Under the pieces are notes generated by a model. The model made no database searches, was not told where the DNA came from, and was given only the letters and a program-made list of their open reading frames with translations. Below, piece after piece: positions 52,117 through 63,952 of a DNA stretch of 64,000 bases. The stretch spans positions 3,596,001-3,660,000 of the forward strand of contig CP119753.1 in assembly GCA_029319145.1 (NCBI GenBank), given 5' to 3'. The translations under genes were made by a program, and so were the position numbers. Position 1 is the stretch's first letter. Every line of letters begins with the position of its first letter. This stretch comes from Microbacter sp. GSS18 (GTDB taxonomy: Bacteria > Actinomycetota > Actinomycetes > Actinomycetales > Microbacteriaceae).

Positions 52117-53115
52117 GTGAGCGTCGTTCGTGGACCTGTCATCCGGCGCGTCATCGACGCGGCGCGCGTGCCGGAGTCCCGCGACGAGCTCCTCGCGAGC
52201 GTCGGACTGGTGCCCGGAGCGACACCGCTCGAGGCGGCCAAGGAGGTCGTCAGCTCAGAGACCTACTACGACCTCCTGGAACGCGTCACCCCGCCCGAGG
52301 ATCGTGCGCTGCCTCTGCGGTACGCGGCGCTGCTGCGGCCCGATGACCTCGGAGCCCTCGGGCTCGGACTCAAGACGGCGGCGACCGTCGGCGACGCCCT
52401 GCTGCGCCTCGGCCGCTACATCCTCGTGCTGAGCGACACGCTGGAGTACGAGCTTCGCCGGGGCGACCACCCGACGCTCGTGATGTCGCGCCCGAGCCAC
52501 CGGCGCGGCGCCCAGCTCGCGAACGAATGCGCACTCGGCGCGGTCGTGTCGGTCCTGCGGACGATCACGGGGGAGCCGCTGCGGCCCGAGCTCGTGACGT
52601 TCGCGCATCGCGGGCTCGGGTCGGATGCCGACCATGTCGCGTTCTTCGGCTGCCCGGTGCACTTCGACAGCGACGCCAACGCGATCCGCTTCACTCATGC
52701 GACGATCGATATGCCGGCGCAGCTCGCCGACGAGGGGCTGTCGGCCTTCTTCCTGGCCGAGTTGGAGAACCTCAAGCGCGCCACTCCCGACGCCTCGCTC
52801 GAGTCGCAGGTCTACACGGCCGTGACCGACGCCCTTCCCGACGGTGTGCCGCGGCGCGCCCAGATCGCCCGGCGCCTCGGGATGAGCGAGCGGACGCTGC
52901 ACCGGCGGCTCGCGGAGCAGGACGTGTCGTTCCAGTCGATCGCCCGCGCAGCGCAGCTGGATGCAGCCGAGGCGCTGGTCGTGCAGACCGGGAACTCGTT
53001 CGGCGAGATCGCGTTCCTCACCGGATTCTCGGACCAGAGCGCCTTCTCACGGGCGTTCCGCTCTCACTTCGGCGCGACGCCGCTGGCGTACCGTTTGTCG
53101 TCGGCATCCGCCTGA
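52117..53115 (+). CDS. AraC family transcriptional regulator
   Basis: A 332-residue regulator of the OruR/ArgR-like AraC type. The N-terminal 200 residues form an arabinose-binding-like effector domain starting VIRRVIDAARVPESRDELLA; the C-terminal 100 residues hold two helix-turn-helices, RRAQIARRLGMSERTLHRRLAEQ and FGEIAFLTGFSDQSAFSRAFRSHFG, with the AraC signature P-L-A-Y-R. GTG 52117 follows GGGAGGGAGGGG. Its 3' end overlaps the convergent serine hydrolase gene by 52 bases. The effector and targets are unknown. Confidence 0.88.
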   Translation: MSVVRGPVIRRVIDAARVPESRDELLASVGLVPGATPLEAAKEVVSSETYYDLLERVTPPEDRALPLRYAALLRPDDLGALGLGLKTAATVGDALLRLGRYILVLSDTLEYELRRGDHPTLVMSRPSHRRGAQLANECALGAVVSVLRTITGEPLRPELVTFAHRGLGSDADHVAFFGCPVHFDSDANAIRFTHATIDMPAQLADEGLSAFFLAELENLKRATPDASLESQVYTAVTDALPDGVPRRAQIARRLGMSERTLHRRLAEQDVSFQSIARAAQLDAAEALVVQTGNSFGEIAFLTGFSDQSAFSRAFRSHFGATPLAYRLSSASA

Positions 53116-54560
53116 GCGGTGTCGGGCCGACGGGACCTGCCGGTGAAGGCGATGACGAGCCGGAGAACCGCCCAGACGACCCCGGTCACGGCGCCCGCGA
53201 TGAGCACCAGCCCCATGTCGGGCTGGAAAAGCGTCACGGTGCCCAGCGGCGCCCCCATCATCGTCGGCACGAGGCTCAGCATGACCCACGCCGCGACCAG
53301 CGTGGTCAGCAGCGGGAACCACAGGCTGAACTGGCCGGCGACCCCCGACTTGGCCCGGATCGCCGCTCGGTGATGCCAGGCCCAGACCATGCTGATCACG
53401 TAGAAGACGGGCAGCAGCGCGAGGCCGATGAACAGGGCCTGCTGCGACCACCGGGATCCCTCGCCGCCGTAGTCGAGCCCGAGCGCGATGGCCGTGATGC
53501 CGTTGCGGAGTTCGGTCGTCTCGCCGAAGCCGATTCCGCTGCCGCCGTTGACCAGCACCACCGCGCCCGTGCCGTCTGCCGGGCGCATCGTCGCGAGCGT
53601 CTCGAACCCGGGGGACGAGCCGGCGTGCCGCACCGTCCCCTGGGCGGAGTCGATGAACCAGCCGAAGCCGTAGAACGGCGACGCATCGCTCGCGGGGCGC
53701 ATCATGAGCGCCTTGCCCTCCGCGCTCAGCACATCGTCTTCGCCGTTCAGCATCATCTGCATGTACAGCGCGAGATCGGCGGCGCTCGCGATCACGCCGC
53801 CCTGCGGCGCGGTCCCCCGGTGGGTCGCGGTGTCGGTCACGGGCCGCTTCGTCCAGAACCACGGAACATGCCCGGTCGCCATCGATTCATGGACCTCGCC
53901 GTCGGCGACGAAGCTGTTCTCCATGCCCACCGGCTCGAGGATGCGCGACTCGATGTAGGCGTCGAACGGCTGCCCGCCGACGACCTCGATGAGGCGGCCG
54001 AGGATCTGGTAGTTCGTGTTCGAGTACTCCCAGCGCTCGCCGGGGTCATGGTCGGGGGTGACGTCTTCGAGCGCCTCGACGGTGCGCGCCAGTTCGTCCG
54101 GTCCGCCGTCCTCGTCCGTGTGCGACGCGTTCCCCTGCAGCGTGGAGAAGCCGCTCGTGTGGCTCAGGAGCTGGCGGATGGTGATGTCGCCGGCGGGAGC
54201 GCCCGAGAAGCCGTCGAGGTATCGGGAGATCCCCTCGTCCAACGCGACCTCGCCGGCCTCGACCAGCTGCATCACCGCCAGCGCCGTGAAGCTCTTGGAG
54301 ATCGACCCGGTCAGGAAGGGCGTGTCGGGTGTGATCTCGGCGTCGTCTCCGCTGCGGAGGACCCCGCGCGCGCCGACCGTCGCCTCTTCCTCGTCGGCCA
54401 CGACGGCGTAGGCGATGCCTGGCGCGAGGGATGCGGGCATCGCGTCGTCGACGAACTCCTCGATCGCCGCGTCCGGAGCGCTCGCCGGCACGGTCGCGGC
54501 CAGGCCGATGGCGAGGATCGTCAGAAAGCGCAGCACGTGGTCACTGTCCCCCAGGCTCAT
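53064..54560 (-). CDS. Beta-lactamase-fold serine hydrolase with C-terminal membrane helices
   Basis: A 498-residue penicillin-binding-protein-like hydrolase. An N-terminal signal segment (VLRFLTILAIGLAATVPA) is followed by the class C-like catalytic domain: the SxxK serine-lysine is FLTGSISKSFTALAV near 82-96, the tyrosine is in YSNTNYQILGRLIE near 180 and a HAG-like third motif is GTVRHAGSSPGF near 300. Three hydrophobic helices close the protein. It probably acts outside the membrane on peptides or esters. ATG 54560 is chosen; a later GTG near the hydrophobic stretch is possible. A 15-base palindrome lies 45 bases upstream. Confidence 0.85.
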   Translation of the reverse strand: MSLGDSDHVLRFLTILAIGLAATVPASAPDAAIEEFVDDAMPASLAPGIAYAVVADEEEATVGARGVLRSGDDAEITPDTPFLTGSISKSFTALAVMQLVEAGEVALDEGISRYLDGFSGAPAGDITIRQLLSHTSGFSTLQGNASHTDEDGGPDELARTVEALEDVTPDHDPGERWEYSNTNYQILGRLIEVVGGQPFDAYIESRILEPVGMENSFVADGEVHESMATGHVPWFWTKRPVTDTATHRGTAPQGGVIASAADLALYMQMMLNGEDDVLSAEGKALMMRPASDASPFYGFGWFIDSAQGTVRHAGSSPGFETLATMRPADGTGAVVLVNGGSGIGFGETTELRNGITAIALGLDYGGEGSRWSQQALFIGLALLPVFYVISMVWAWHHRAAIRAKSGVAGQFSLWFPLLTTLVAAWVMLSLVPTMMGAPLGTVTLFQPDMGLVLIAGAVTGVVWAVLRLVIAFTGRSRRPDTAQADADDKRYASGVAPK

Positions 54561-54604
54561 GCGGACGCGCGCATCCACAGGCGATCATGTCGCTGGCGAG
54601 CGTA

Positions 54605-54619
54605 TCGTACTAAGTACGA
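54605..54619. promoter_or_regulatory. Perfect 15-base palindrome upstream of the serine hydrolase
   Basis: TCGTACTAAGTACGA has two 7-base arms around one A. It lies 45 bases upstream of the hydrolase start and 38 bases after the end of the LysR gene. A dimeric repressor of the TetR or GntR type would fit the spacing, but no such gene is adjacent. Confidence 0.6.
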
Positions 54620-54656
54620 AAATGACAATGCGCCGCTCGAGCAGAGTGTCGGAGCG

Positions 54657-55616
54657 TCACTCCCGGGGGTCGGTCGCCCGCGGCGCTCCCGCCCCCGCGG
54701 TGTCGCCGTGGATGACGAAGAACCGGCCCGACGAACCCTCGATCGCGTAGGCGACGGTCGCGTACAGCCAGTCCAGCGCCGCGGTGTGCTGAGTCGTCGA
54801 CCGTCGATACAGCGATACCTCCACGGGAGGCATGTCGAAGGGCAGCGGCCGCACCGCGAGGGGCCACGTCGCCGCCCACCCTTCGGCGATCGTGTCCGGC
54901 ACGCTCGCGATGAGGTCGCGGCTGGCGGCGAGCACCGCCGGCAGGGTCGTGACATGGCGCAGCGCGACCGCGGGCTCGATGGCGAGACCGGCGCGTCGCT
55001 GAGCCGTGGCGAGCAGCGGAGCGCCGGAGTCCCCGGAGGCGGTCACGTGCTCGGCCGCCGCGTAGGCGTCGACATCGAGCGGCTGTCCTGCGAGCGGATT
55101 CGACGCCGACATCACCACCGCATAGCCCTGCGACTTCAGTACGCGCCGTTCGAAGCCGCCCGGAATGGTGGCGGTCGTCACCGCGAGATCGACGGTGCCT
55201 CTGGACAGCCACTCGGGTAGCGCCTCGACGTCGAGCGGCACGACCTCGAGGCGGAGGTGCGGAGCGCGTGAGCGCAGTGCCGAGAGGATCGACGGCAGCC
55301 ACCCGATCTCTCCCAGCTCGGACAGGGCGATGCGCACGCGTCGGCGTGATTGGGAAGGGTCGAACGCGTGCACCTCGTCGATCGTGCGATCGATGCCCGC
55401 GATCGCGTCGCGGAACCCGGGGAACACGCTGTCGGCGAGCGGTGTGGGCCGCATCGTGCGGCCGACGCGTTCGAACAGCGGGTCGTCGAGCTCGCGGCGC
55501 AGACGAGCGAGCGCCTGGCTCACCGCGGGCTGGGTCACGAACAGGCGCGCTGCGGCGGTGGTGAGGCTGCGCGTCTCGTACACCGCGACGAAGACGCGTA
55601 CGAGGTTCAGGTCCAT
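54657..55616 (-). CDS. LysR family transcriptional regulator
   Basis: A 319-residue LysR protein. The N-terminal helix-turn-helix reads MDLNLVRVFVAVYETRSLTT then AAARLFVTQPAVSQALARLR, and the C-terminal effector domain spans about 90-300 (RVRIALSELGEIGWLPSILS). LysR proteins bind a T-N11-A box and respond to pathway intermediates. It is divergent from the folate-dependent demethylase-like gene, with a 17-base palindrome containing a T-N11-A box between them, so it is probably the activator or repressor of that gene. The start at 55616 is the usual LysR N-terminus. Confidence 0.92.
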   Translation of the reverse strand: MDLNLVRVFVAVYETRSLTTAAARLFVTQPAVSQALARLRRELDDPLFERVGRTMRPTPLADSVFPGFRDAIAGIDRTIDEVHAFDPSQSRRRVRIALSELGEIGWLPSILSALRSRAPHLRLEVVPLDVEALPEWLSRGTVDLAVTTATIPGGFERRVLKSQGYAVVMSASNPLAGQPLDVDAYAAAEHVTASGDSGAPLLATAQRRAGLAIEPAVALRHVTTLPAVLAASRDLIASVPDTIAEGWAATWPLAVRPLPFDMPPVEVSLYRRSTTQHTAALDWLYATVAYAIEGSSGRFFVIHGDTAGAGAPRATDPRE

Positions 55617-55660
55617 CGGCGACGCGCGCTCTCGCGACGACTAAGGACTTCTTCGCAATG

Positions 55661-55677
55661 CATAAGCAGAGCTTATG
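55661..55677. promoter_or_regulatory. LysR box between the divergent genes
   Basis: CATAAGCAGAGCTTATG consists of 7-base arms CATAAGC and GCTTATG around AGA, and contains T at 55663 and A at 55675, the T-N11-A spacing of LysR regulators. It lies 45 bases from the LysR start codon and 85 bases from the demethylase-like start codon. Confidence 0.65.
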
Positions 55678-55761
55678 TGCAAGCGTCCATAAAAGAACTT
55701 CAGATAACTAACATGAATGACGGATGCTCCGGCACCCCCACGGACGAACGAAGGAGTTCTC

Positions 55762-57120
55762 ATGCCCGAATCCGCCGCAGAAGCGATCGCCCGCGTCGGC
55801 AGCCCCGTCGAGCTGCTGCGCAACGCCCAGGCCCGGCCCACCATCTTCCCGGTCACGCCCGAGTTCACGAACTGGCGGTCGGAGCAGCTCTCGTGGCGCA
55901 CGAGCGTGGCCCTGCTCGACCAGTCGCATCACATGACCGACCTGTTCATCTCGGGCCCCGACGCCCTGCGGCTCCTGAGCGACACCGGCGTCAACAGCTT
56001 CGCGAACTTCGGTGTCGACAAGGCGAAGCAGTTCATCGCCGTCAACCACGAGGGCTACCTCATCGGCGACGCCATCCTGTTCCACCTCGAGGAGCAGGTC
56101 TTCGACCTCGTCGGCTGGTTCATGGTGCTCGACTGGGTGCAGTACATCGGCGAGACCGGCGACTACGATGTCACCTTCGAGCGCGACGCGAACTCGCTCA
56201 TGCGCGAGTCCGGCGTCCCCCCGAAGCTGTACCGCTATGAGCTGCAGGGCCCGCACGCGCTCGCTCTGATGGAGAAGCTCACCGGTGCGCCGGTTCCGCC
56301 GACGAAGTTCTTCCACATGGCCACGTTCACCATCGACGGGCTCGAGGTCCGCTCGCTCCGCCACGGCATGGCCGGCCAGCCCGGCTTCGAGCTGTTCGGT
56401 CCGTGGGAGGAGGGAGAGCAGGTCCGCAACGCGATCATCGCCGCCGGCGAGGAGTTCGACCTCGTGCTCGTCGGCGCGAAGGCGTACTCCTCGGCCAACC
56501 TCGAGTCGGCATGGGTGCCGTCGCCGCTCCCGGCGATCTTCACCGGCGAGGGCGCCGCCGAGTACCTGCAGTGGCTCCCCGCCAACCGCGTCGGATCGCT
56601 CGCCGGCAGCTACACCTCCGACGACATCGAGGACTACTACCTCACGCCCTACGACCTCGGGTACGGCCGCAGCGTCGCCTTCGACCACGACTTCATCGGG
56701 CGCGCCGCGCTCGAGCAGCACGCCGCGGGCGAGCTGCGCACGAAGGTCACCCTCGTGTGGGATCCCGAAGACCTCTCGGCGGCGCAGCGATCGCTGTACG
56801 AGCCGGGGACACCCGCGAAGTACATCGAGTTCCCGAAGGCGCGGTACGGCGTGTACCAGGTCGACCGCGTGCTCGCGGACGGCGTCGACGTGGGGATCTC
56901 GCACGACGCGGGCTACATCACCGGCGAGCAGGTGTTCGCCTCGCTCGCGAGCCTCGACGCGGCCCACGCCGAGCCCGGAACCGAGGTCGTCGTCGTGTGG
57001 GGCGAGGAGCCGAACTCGACCAAGCCCGCCGTCGAGCCGCACCGGCAGATCGAGATCCGGGCGACGGTCTACCCGGCGCCGTACTCGTCCTTCGCCCGCG
57101 AGAACTACCGCAAGAACTGA
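55762..57120 (+). CDS. GcvT-like folate-dependent O-demethylase/aminomethyltransferase family protein
   Basis: A 452-residue protein of the aminomethyltransferase (GcvT) superfamily that resembles LigM/DesA aryl O-demethylases, which move a methyl group from vanillate or related methoxy-aromatics to tetrahydrofolate. The N-terminal SWRTSVALLDQSHHMTDLFI and later RYELQGPHALALMEKLTGAP and GLEVRSLRHGMAGQPGFELF are folate-fold segments. The substrate cannot be read from sequence. ATG 55762 follows GAAGGAG; 15 upstream codons in the same frame lack a good site. It diverges from a LysR gene with a LysR box between them. It ends 93 bases before the acyl-CoA synthetase. Confidence 0.82.
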   Translation: MPESAAEAIARVGSPVELLRNAQARPTIFPVTPEFTNWRSEQLSWRTSVALLDQSHHMTDLFISGPDALRLLSDTGVNSFANFGVDKAKQFIAVNHEGYLIGDAILFHLEEQVFDLVGWFMVLDWVQYIGETGDYDVTFERDANSLMRESGVPPKLYRYELQGPHALALMEKLTGAPVPPTKFFHMATFTIDGLEVRSLRHGMAGQPGFELFGPWEEGEQVRNAIIAAGEEFDLVLVGAKAYSSANLESAWVPSPLPAIFTGEGAAEYLQWLPANRVGSLAGSYTSDDIEDYYLTPYDLGYGRSVAFDHDFIGRAALEQHAAGELRTKVTLVWDPEDLSAAQRSLYEPGTPAKYIEFPKARYGVYQVDRVLADGVDVGISHDAGYITGEQVFASLASLDAAHAEPGTEVVVVWGEEPNSTKPAVEPHRQIEIRATVYPAPYSSFARENYRKN

Positions 57121-57212
57121 ACGAGGGGAGGGGCGGATGCCGAGGCATCCGCCTCTCCGGCGCGGGACCTACGGCCCTTCGCAGGGGCGCGCTGCGGACG
57201 TAGCCTCCGGGC

Positions 57213-59005
<1,793 letters not shown>

Positions 59006-59009
<4 letters not shown>

Positions 59010-60007
59010 GCGATGAGACCACGGCCGCCCGCATCGCGGCGGACCCCGACCACGCCAGGCACCTGCTGACGCAGATGGAGCGCGTGCGCCGCTTCGAGGA
59101 GGCGTGCGTCGAGCAGTACAGCGCGACCAACATCCGCGGGTTCCTCCACGTCTCGATCGGCGAGGAGGCGATCGCGGCGGGGGCGATGGAGGTGCTCCGG
59201 CCCGACGACGCCGTCGTCGCCACCTACCGCGAGCACGGGCACGCGCTCATGCGCGGCGTGCCGGCGAACACCATCATGGCCGAGATGTACGGCAAGGCCG
59301 AGGGATGCTGCCGCGGACGCGGCGGTTCGATGCACCTGTTCGACGCCGAAACGCGGTTCTACGGCGGCAACGCGATCGTCGCGGGCGGACTGCCGATCGC
59401 CGTGGGTCTGGGGCTCGCCGACAAGATGATGGGCCGTGATCGCGTGACCGTCTGCTTCTTCGGCGAGGGGGCGATGGCCGAGGGGGCCTTCCACGAGAGC
59501 ATCAACCTCGCCGCCCTGTGGGACCTGCCGGTGCTGTTCTGCTGCGAGAACAACCTGTACGCGATGGGGACGGCGCTGGACCGTTCGGAGTCGCAGACCG
59601 ACATGGCGCTGAAGGCCGCCGGCTACGAGGTGGCCTCGTGGGCGGTCGACGGCATGGACGTGCTCGCCGTCGAGGACGCCGTGCGGCGGGCCGTCGACGC
59701 GATCCGCGCGGGCGCGGGCCCTCACTTCCTCGAGCTGCGCACCTATCGCTTCCGGGCGCACTCCATGTTCGATCCCGAGCGCTACCGGTCGCAGGCCGAG
59801 GTCGAGGAGTGGATGGAGCGCGGGCCCATCCGGCATCTGCGCGCCGCGCTCGAAGCGGCCGGCGAGCTCACCGACGAGGACTGGGCCGCGATCGAGAAGC
59901 AGGCCGACGACGAGGTGCAGGCGGCCGTGGCGTTCGCCGACGCCGGGACGCTCGAACCGGTCTCGGAGCTCATGCGCTTCGTCCACAGTGAACGGACCGC
60001 ATCATGA
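59006..60007 (+). CDS. 2-oxoacid (pyruvate/acetoin) dehydrogenase E1 component, alpha subunit
   Basis: A 333-residue thiamin-diphosphate enzyme subunit. [17 protein letters not shown] near residue 100 and the ThDP motif [17 protein letters not shown] to CENNLYAMG (near 155-190) are present. It resembles AcoA and PDH E1alpha. E1 decarboxylates pyruvate, acetoin or a branched 2-oxo acid and reductively acylates the lipoyl group of E2. The substrate is undecided; acetoin dehydrogenase sets with an acyl-CoA synthetase partner are known but the pattern does not prove it. It overlaps acsA and E1beta (both ATGA). Confidence 0.9.
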
Positions 60008-60976
60008 AGACCACCTACCGCGAAGCGATGCGCGCCGCGATCCGCGACGCGATGCAGCGCGACGACCGCGTCTTCCTGATGGGTGAGGACGTCGGGCGCT
60101 ACGGCGGTGGATTCGCCGTGAGCCTGGGCCTGCTCGAGGAGTTCGGGCCCACGCGCATCCGCGACACCCCCCTGTCGGAGAACGGCTTCACCGGCGCCGG
60201 CATCGGCGCGGCGCTGGGCGGCATGCGGCCGATCGTCGAGATCATGACGGTCAACTTCAGCCTGCTCGCGCTCGACCAGATCGTGAACAACGCCGCGGCG
60301 CTGCTGCACATGTCGGGCGGGCAGTTCAACGTGCCGCTCGTCATCCGCATGACCACCGGCGGCGGGCGGCAGCTGGCCGCGCAGCACTCGCACAGCCTCG
60401 AAGGCTGGATGACGCACATCCCCGGCATCCGCGTGCTCGCACCCGCGACGCTCGAGGACGCCCGGGGCATGCTCTGGACGGCCCTCGAGGATCCCGATCC
60501 GGTGCTGATCTACGAGCACGGGTCGCTGTACAACGTCGCCGGAGAACTCGCCGACGACGCCGGGCCCGTCGACATCGACCGTGCCGCGGTGCGCCGTGAG
60601 GGAGCGGATGTCTCGATCATCACGTACGGCGGCACGCTGCCGACCGCGCTCGAGGCGGCGGACACCCTCGCCGGTCAGGGCATCGACGCCGAAGTGCTCG
60701 ATCTGCGCGTGCTGCGGCCGCTCGACGATGCCGCGATCCTCGCGACCGTCGCCAAGACCCACCGCGCGGTGATCGTCGACGAAGGATGGCGAAGCGGCAG
60801 TCTGTCGGCGGAGATCAGCGCGCGCATCACCGAGTCGGCGTTCTACGATCTGGACGCACCGGTCGGACGGGTCTGCCGGGCCGAGGTGCCGGTGCCGTAC
60901 GCGCACCATCTCGAGCAGGCCGCCCTGCCCTCGGCCGAGGGCGTCGTGGCCGCGGCGCGTGAGGCGGTGGGCGTCG

Positions 60977-60984
<8 letters not shown>
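60004..60984 (+). CDS. 2-oxoacid dehydrogenase E1 component, beta subunit
   Basis: A 326-residue partner of the alpha subunit. [18 protein letters not shown] near residue 27, [17 protein letters not shown] near 55, and [17 protein letters not shown] near 130 are standard, and the C-terminal transketolase-like domain contains [17 protein letters not shown]. Together the alpha2beta2 heterotetramer forms the E1 active site. The preceding gene overlaps by 4 bases and the E2 gene by 8 bases, so stoichiometric translation is likely. Confidence 0.92.
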
Positions 60985-62409
<1,425 letters not shown>

Positions 62410-62413
<4 letters not shown>

Positions 62414-62652
62414 ACGCACAGGATGCCCGCGCCGCTGTCTTCGCGGCGCTCGACGAGGTCGCGCCCGACGTCGACACGTCGGACCTCGACACGTCGTGGC
62501 GGCTCAGGCAGGACCTCGAGATCGACTCCCTCGACTTCCTGCGGCTGCTGGAGGTGCTCTCCGAGGCCACCGGGGTGGACACGCCCGAAGAGGACTACTC
62601 ATCGCTCTCGACCGTCCAGCAGCTGATCGACTACATCGCGAGGCGCGGCTGA
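62410..62652 (+). CDS. Acyl carrier protein
   Basis: An 80-residue acidic helical carrier. The phosphopantetheine serine lies in DLEIDSLDFLRLLEVLSEA (Ser38 in DSL), and helix I and III positions (FAALDEVAPDVD, YSSLSTVQQLIDYIA) fit. A GTG start overlaps the E2 stop codon (GTGA), so it belongs to the operon. An acyl carrier protein is not a usual part of a 2-oxoacid dehydrogenase set. It might carry an acyl group produced by E2 into lipid or secondary-metabolite synthesis; this is a guess. Confidence 0.88.
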
Positions 62653-62690
62653 GACGCTCCGCGGCAATCGACGAACAGAAGGGAAAGACC

Positions 62691-62972
62691 ATGTCCGACA
62701 CAACCGGCATGTCCGCCGAACAGATGGCGGAGCGTCGGGCCAAGGCCCTGGTGGGCCTGCTCTGGCACCTCGGCGCATACATCATCGTGAATGGCTTCAT
62801 GTGGTTCCTCGACTGGTGGACGGGCGAGGGGATCCAATGGGCTTTCTGGATCTCGATCTCGTGGGGGATCGGGCTGCTGTTCCACGTGCTCGCCTGGTTC
62901 CTCGACGGTCGTCAGTTCGAGCGTCGCCTCACGCAGCACTACCTCGAGAAGGAGCGGCAGGCCAAGCCGTGA
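62691..62972 (+). CDS. 2TM domain-containing membrane protein
   Basis: A 93-residue protein with two closely spaced transmembrane helices, ALVGLLWHLGAYIIVNGFMW (about 18-38) and WAFWISISWGIGLLFHVLAW (about 50-70), and basic flanks, matching the short 2TM domain of unknown function found in many actinobacteria and sometimes fused to histidine kinases. ATG 62691 follows AAGGGAAAG. It is 38 bases after the carrier-protein gene and may be the last gene of that operon. It converges with the IclR gene. Confidence 0.8.
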   Translation: MSDTTGMSAEQMAERRAKALVGLLWHLGAYIIVNGFMWFLDWWTGEGIQWAFWISISWGIGLLFHVLAWFLDGRQFERRLTQHYLEKERQAKP

Positions 62973-62999
62973 GCCGTGCCACCGTCGCCCGGTGACCTC

Positions 63000-63830
63000 T
63001 CATGTGAGGGCCGGTGCGAGACGGCGGCCCGGCTGCGCGCCGGCGGCGAGCCGGTTCGCCGCCGCCGGGCGACCCTGGACGCGCCGCGACAAGTCGGATG
63101 CCGCGGCGGTGACCTGCGCGACGATCCCGGCGACCGTCTCCTGTGCCAGGTCGGACGCGAACGTCACCGCGATGCTCGCGATGGGCCAACCCGTGTGGTC
63201 GCGCACCGCGACCGCCACCGACGACAGCCCCACGGTGATCTCGCCGTTCTCGGTCGCGTGGCCGCGAGCCCGCACGTCCACGAGCAGGCGCGAGAGCGCC
63301 GAGTAGCTCGAGATCGCCTGCTCGCCCCGCCGCGCGAACGCGGTCGCGTCGGGGAACAGGGCCCGCAGCTGCGGCTTGGGCAGTTCGGCCAGCATCGCCA
63401 GGCCGCTCGCGGTCAGGTGGCTGGGCAGGCGCACGCCGACGTCCGAGACGAGGGAGGGGCGCCGTGGCGCCCGCTCCTCGATGAGGTAGATGACGTCGCG
63501 GCCGTGCAGCACCGCGAGGTGGCCGCTCTCGCCGAGCCGGTCGACGAGCGCGGCGAGCACGGGTCCGCCGAGTCGTGTCAGCGGCTCCTGCCGCGAGAAC
63601 CCCGAGCTGAGCTCGAACGCGGCGAGCCCGATGCCGTAGCGCCGCTCCTCGGGAAGGTGGAGTGCGAACCCGAAGTCCTCGAGGGCCCCGAGCAGGCGGT
63701 ACACCGTCGAGCGCGGCAGCTCGAGCTCGGCGGCGATGCTCGCCGCCGTCACGGGTCCGCGCTGCGCCGACAGGTGTCGCAGGATCGCCAGCGCGTGGCG
63801 CGCGGCGGGCGAGGATTCGGCGGCGGTCAT
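63000..63830 (-). CDS. IclR family transcriptional regulator
   Basis: A 276-residue IclR protein. The N-terminal winged helix (HALAILRHLSAQRGPVTAAS, IAAELELPRSTVYRLLGALE) precedes the larger effector-binding domain (about 90-255) with VIYLIEERAPRRPSLVSDVG and VAVAVRDHTGWPIASIAVTF. IclR proteins bind aromatic or small organic acids. ATG 63830 follows GGAGGG. A perfect 20-base palindrome lies 50 bases upstream, between it and the divergent gene that starts at 63953, so it probably controls both. The C-terminal 20 residues are a basic tail. Confidence 0.9.
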   Translation of the reverse strand: MTAAESSPAARHALAILRHLSAQRGPVTAASIAAELELPRSTVYRLLGALEDFGFALHLPEERRYGIGLAAFELSSGFSRQEPLTRLGGPVLAALVDRLGESGHLAVLHGRDVIYLIEERAPRRPSLVSDVGVRLPSHLTASGLAMLAELPKPQLRALFPDATAFARRGEQAISSYSALSRLLVDVRARGHATENGEITVGLSSVAVAVRDHTGWPIASIAVTFASDLAQETVAGIVAQVTAAASDLSRRVQGRPAAANRLAAGAQPGRRLAPALT

Positions 63831-63880
63831 GACGGGGCTCCCTCCCGGCTGCACCGGCGGCGACGCCGGCCTTTCCGCCA

Positions 63881-63900
63881 CTGTCTCATATATGAGACAG
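63881..63900. promoter_or_regulatory. IclR operator palindrome
   Basis: CTGTCTCATATATGAGACAG is a perfect 20-base palindrome, the length and symmetry expected for an IclR dimer site, in the 122 bases between the divergent start codons. Confidence 0.7.
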
Positions 63901-63952
63901 AATCCAGGTGCAGCGACCGACGGGGAACGCGGCGGTGACGTGTGATGGATGC

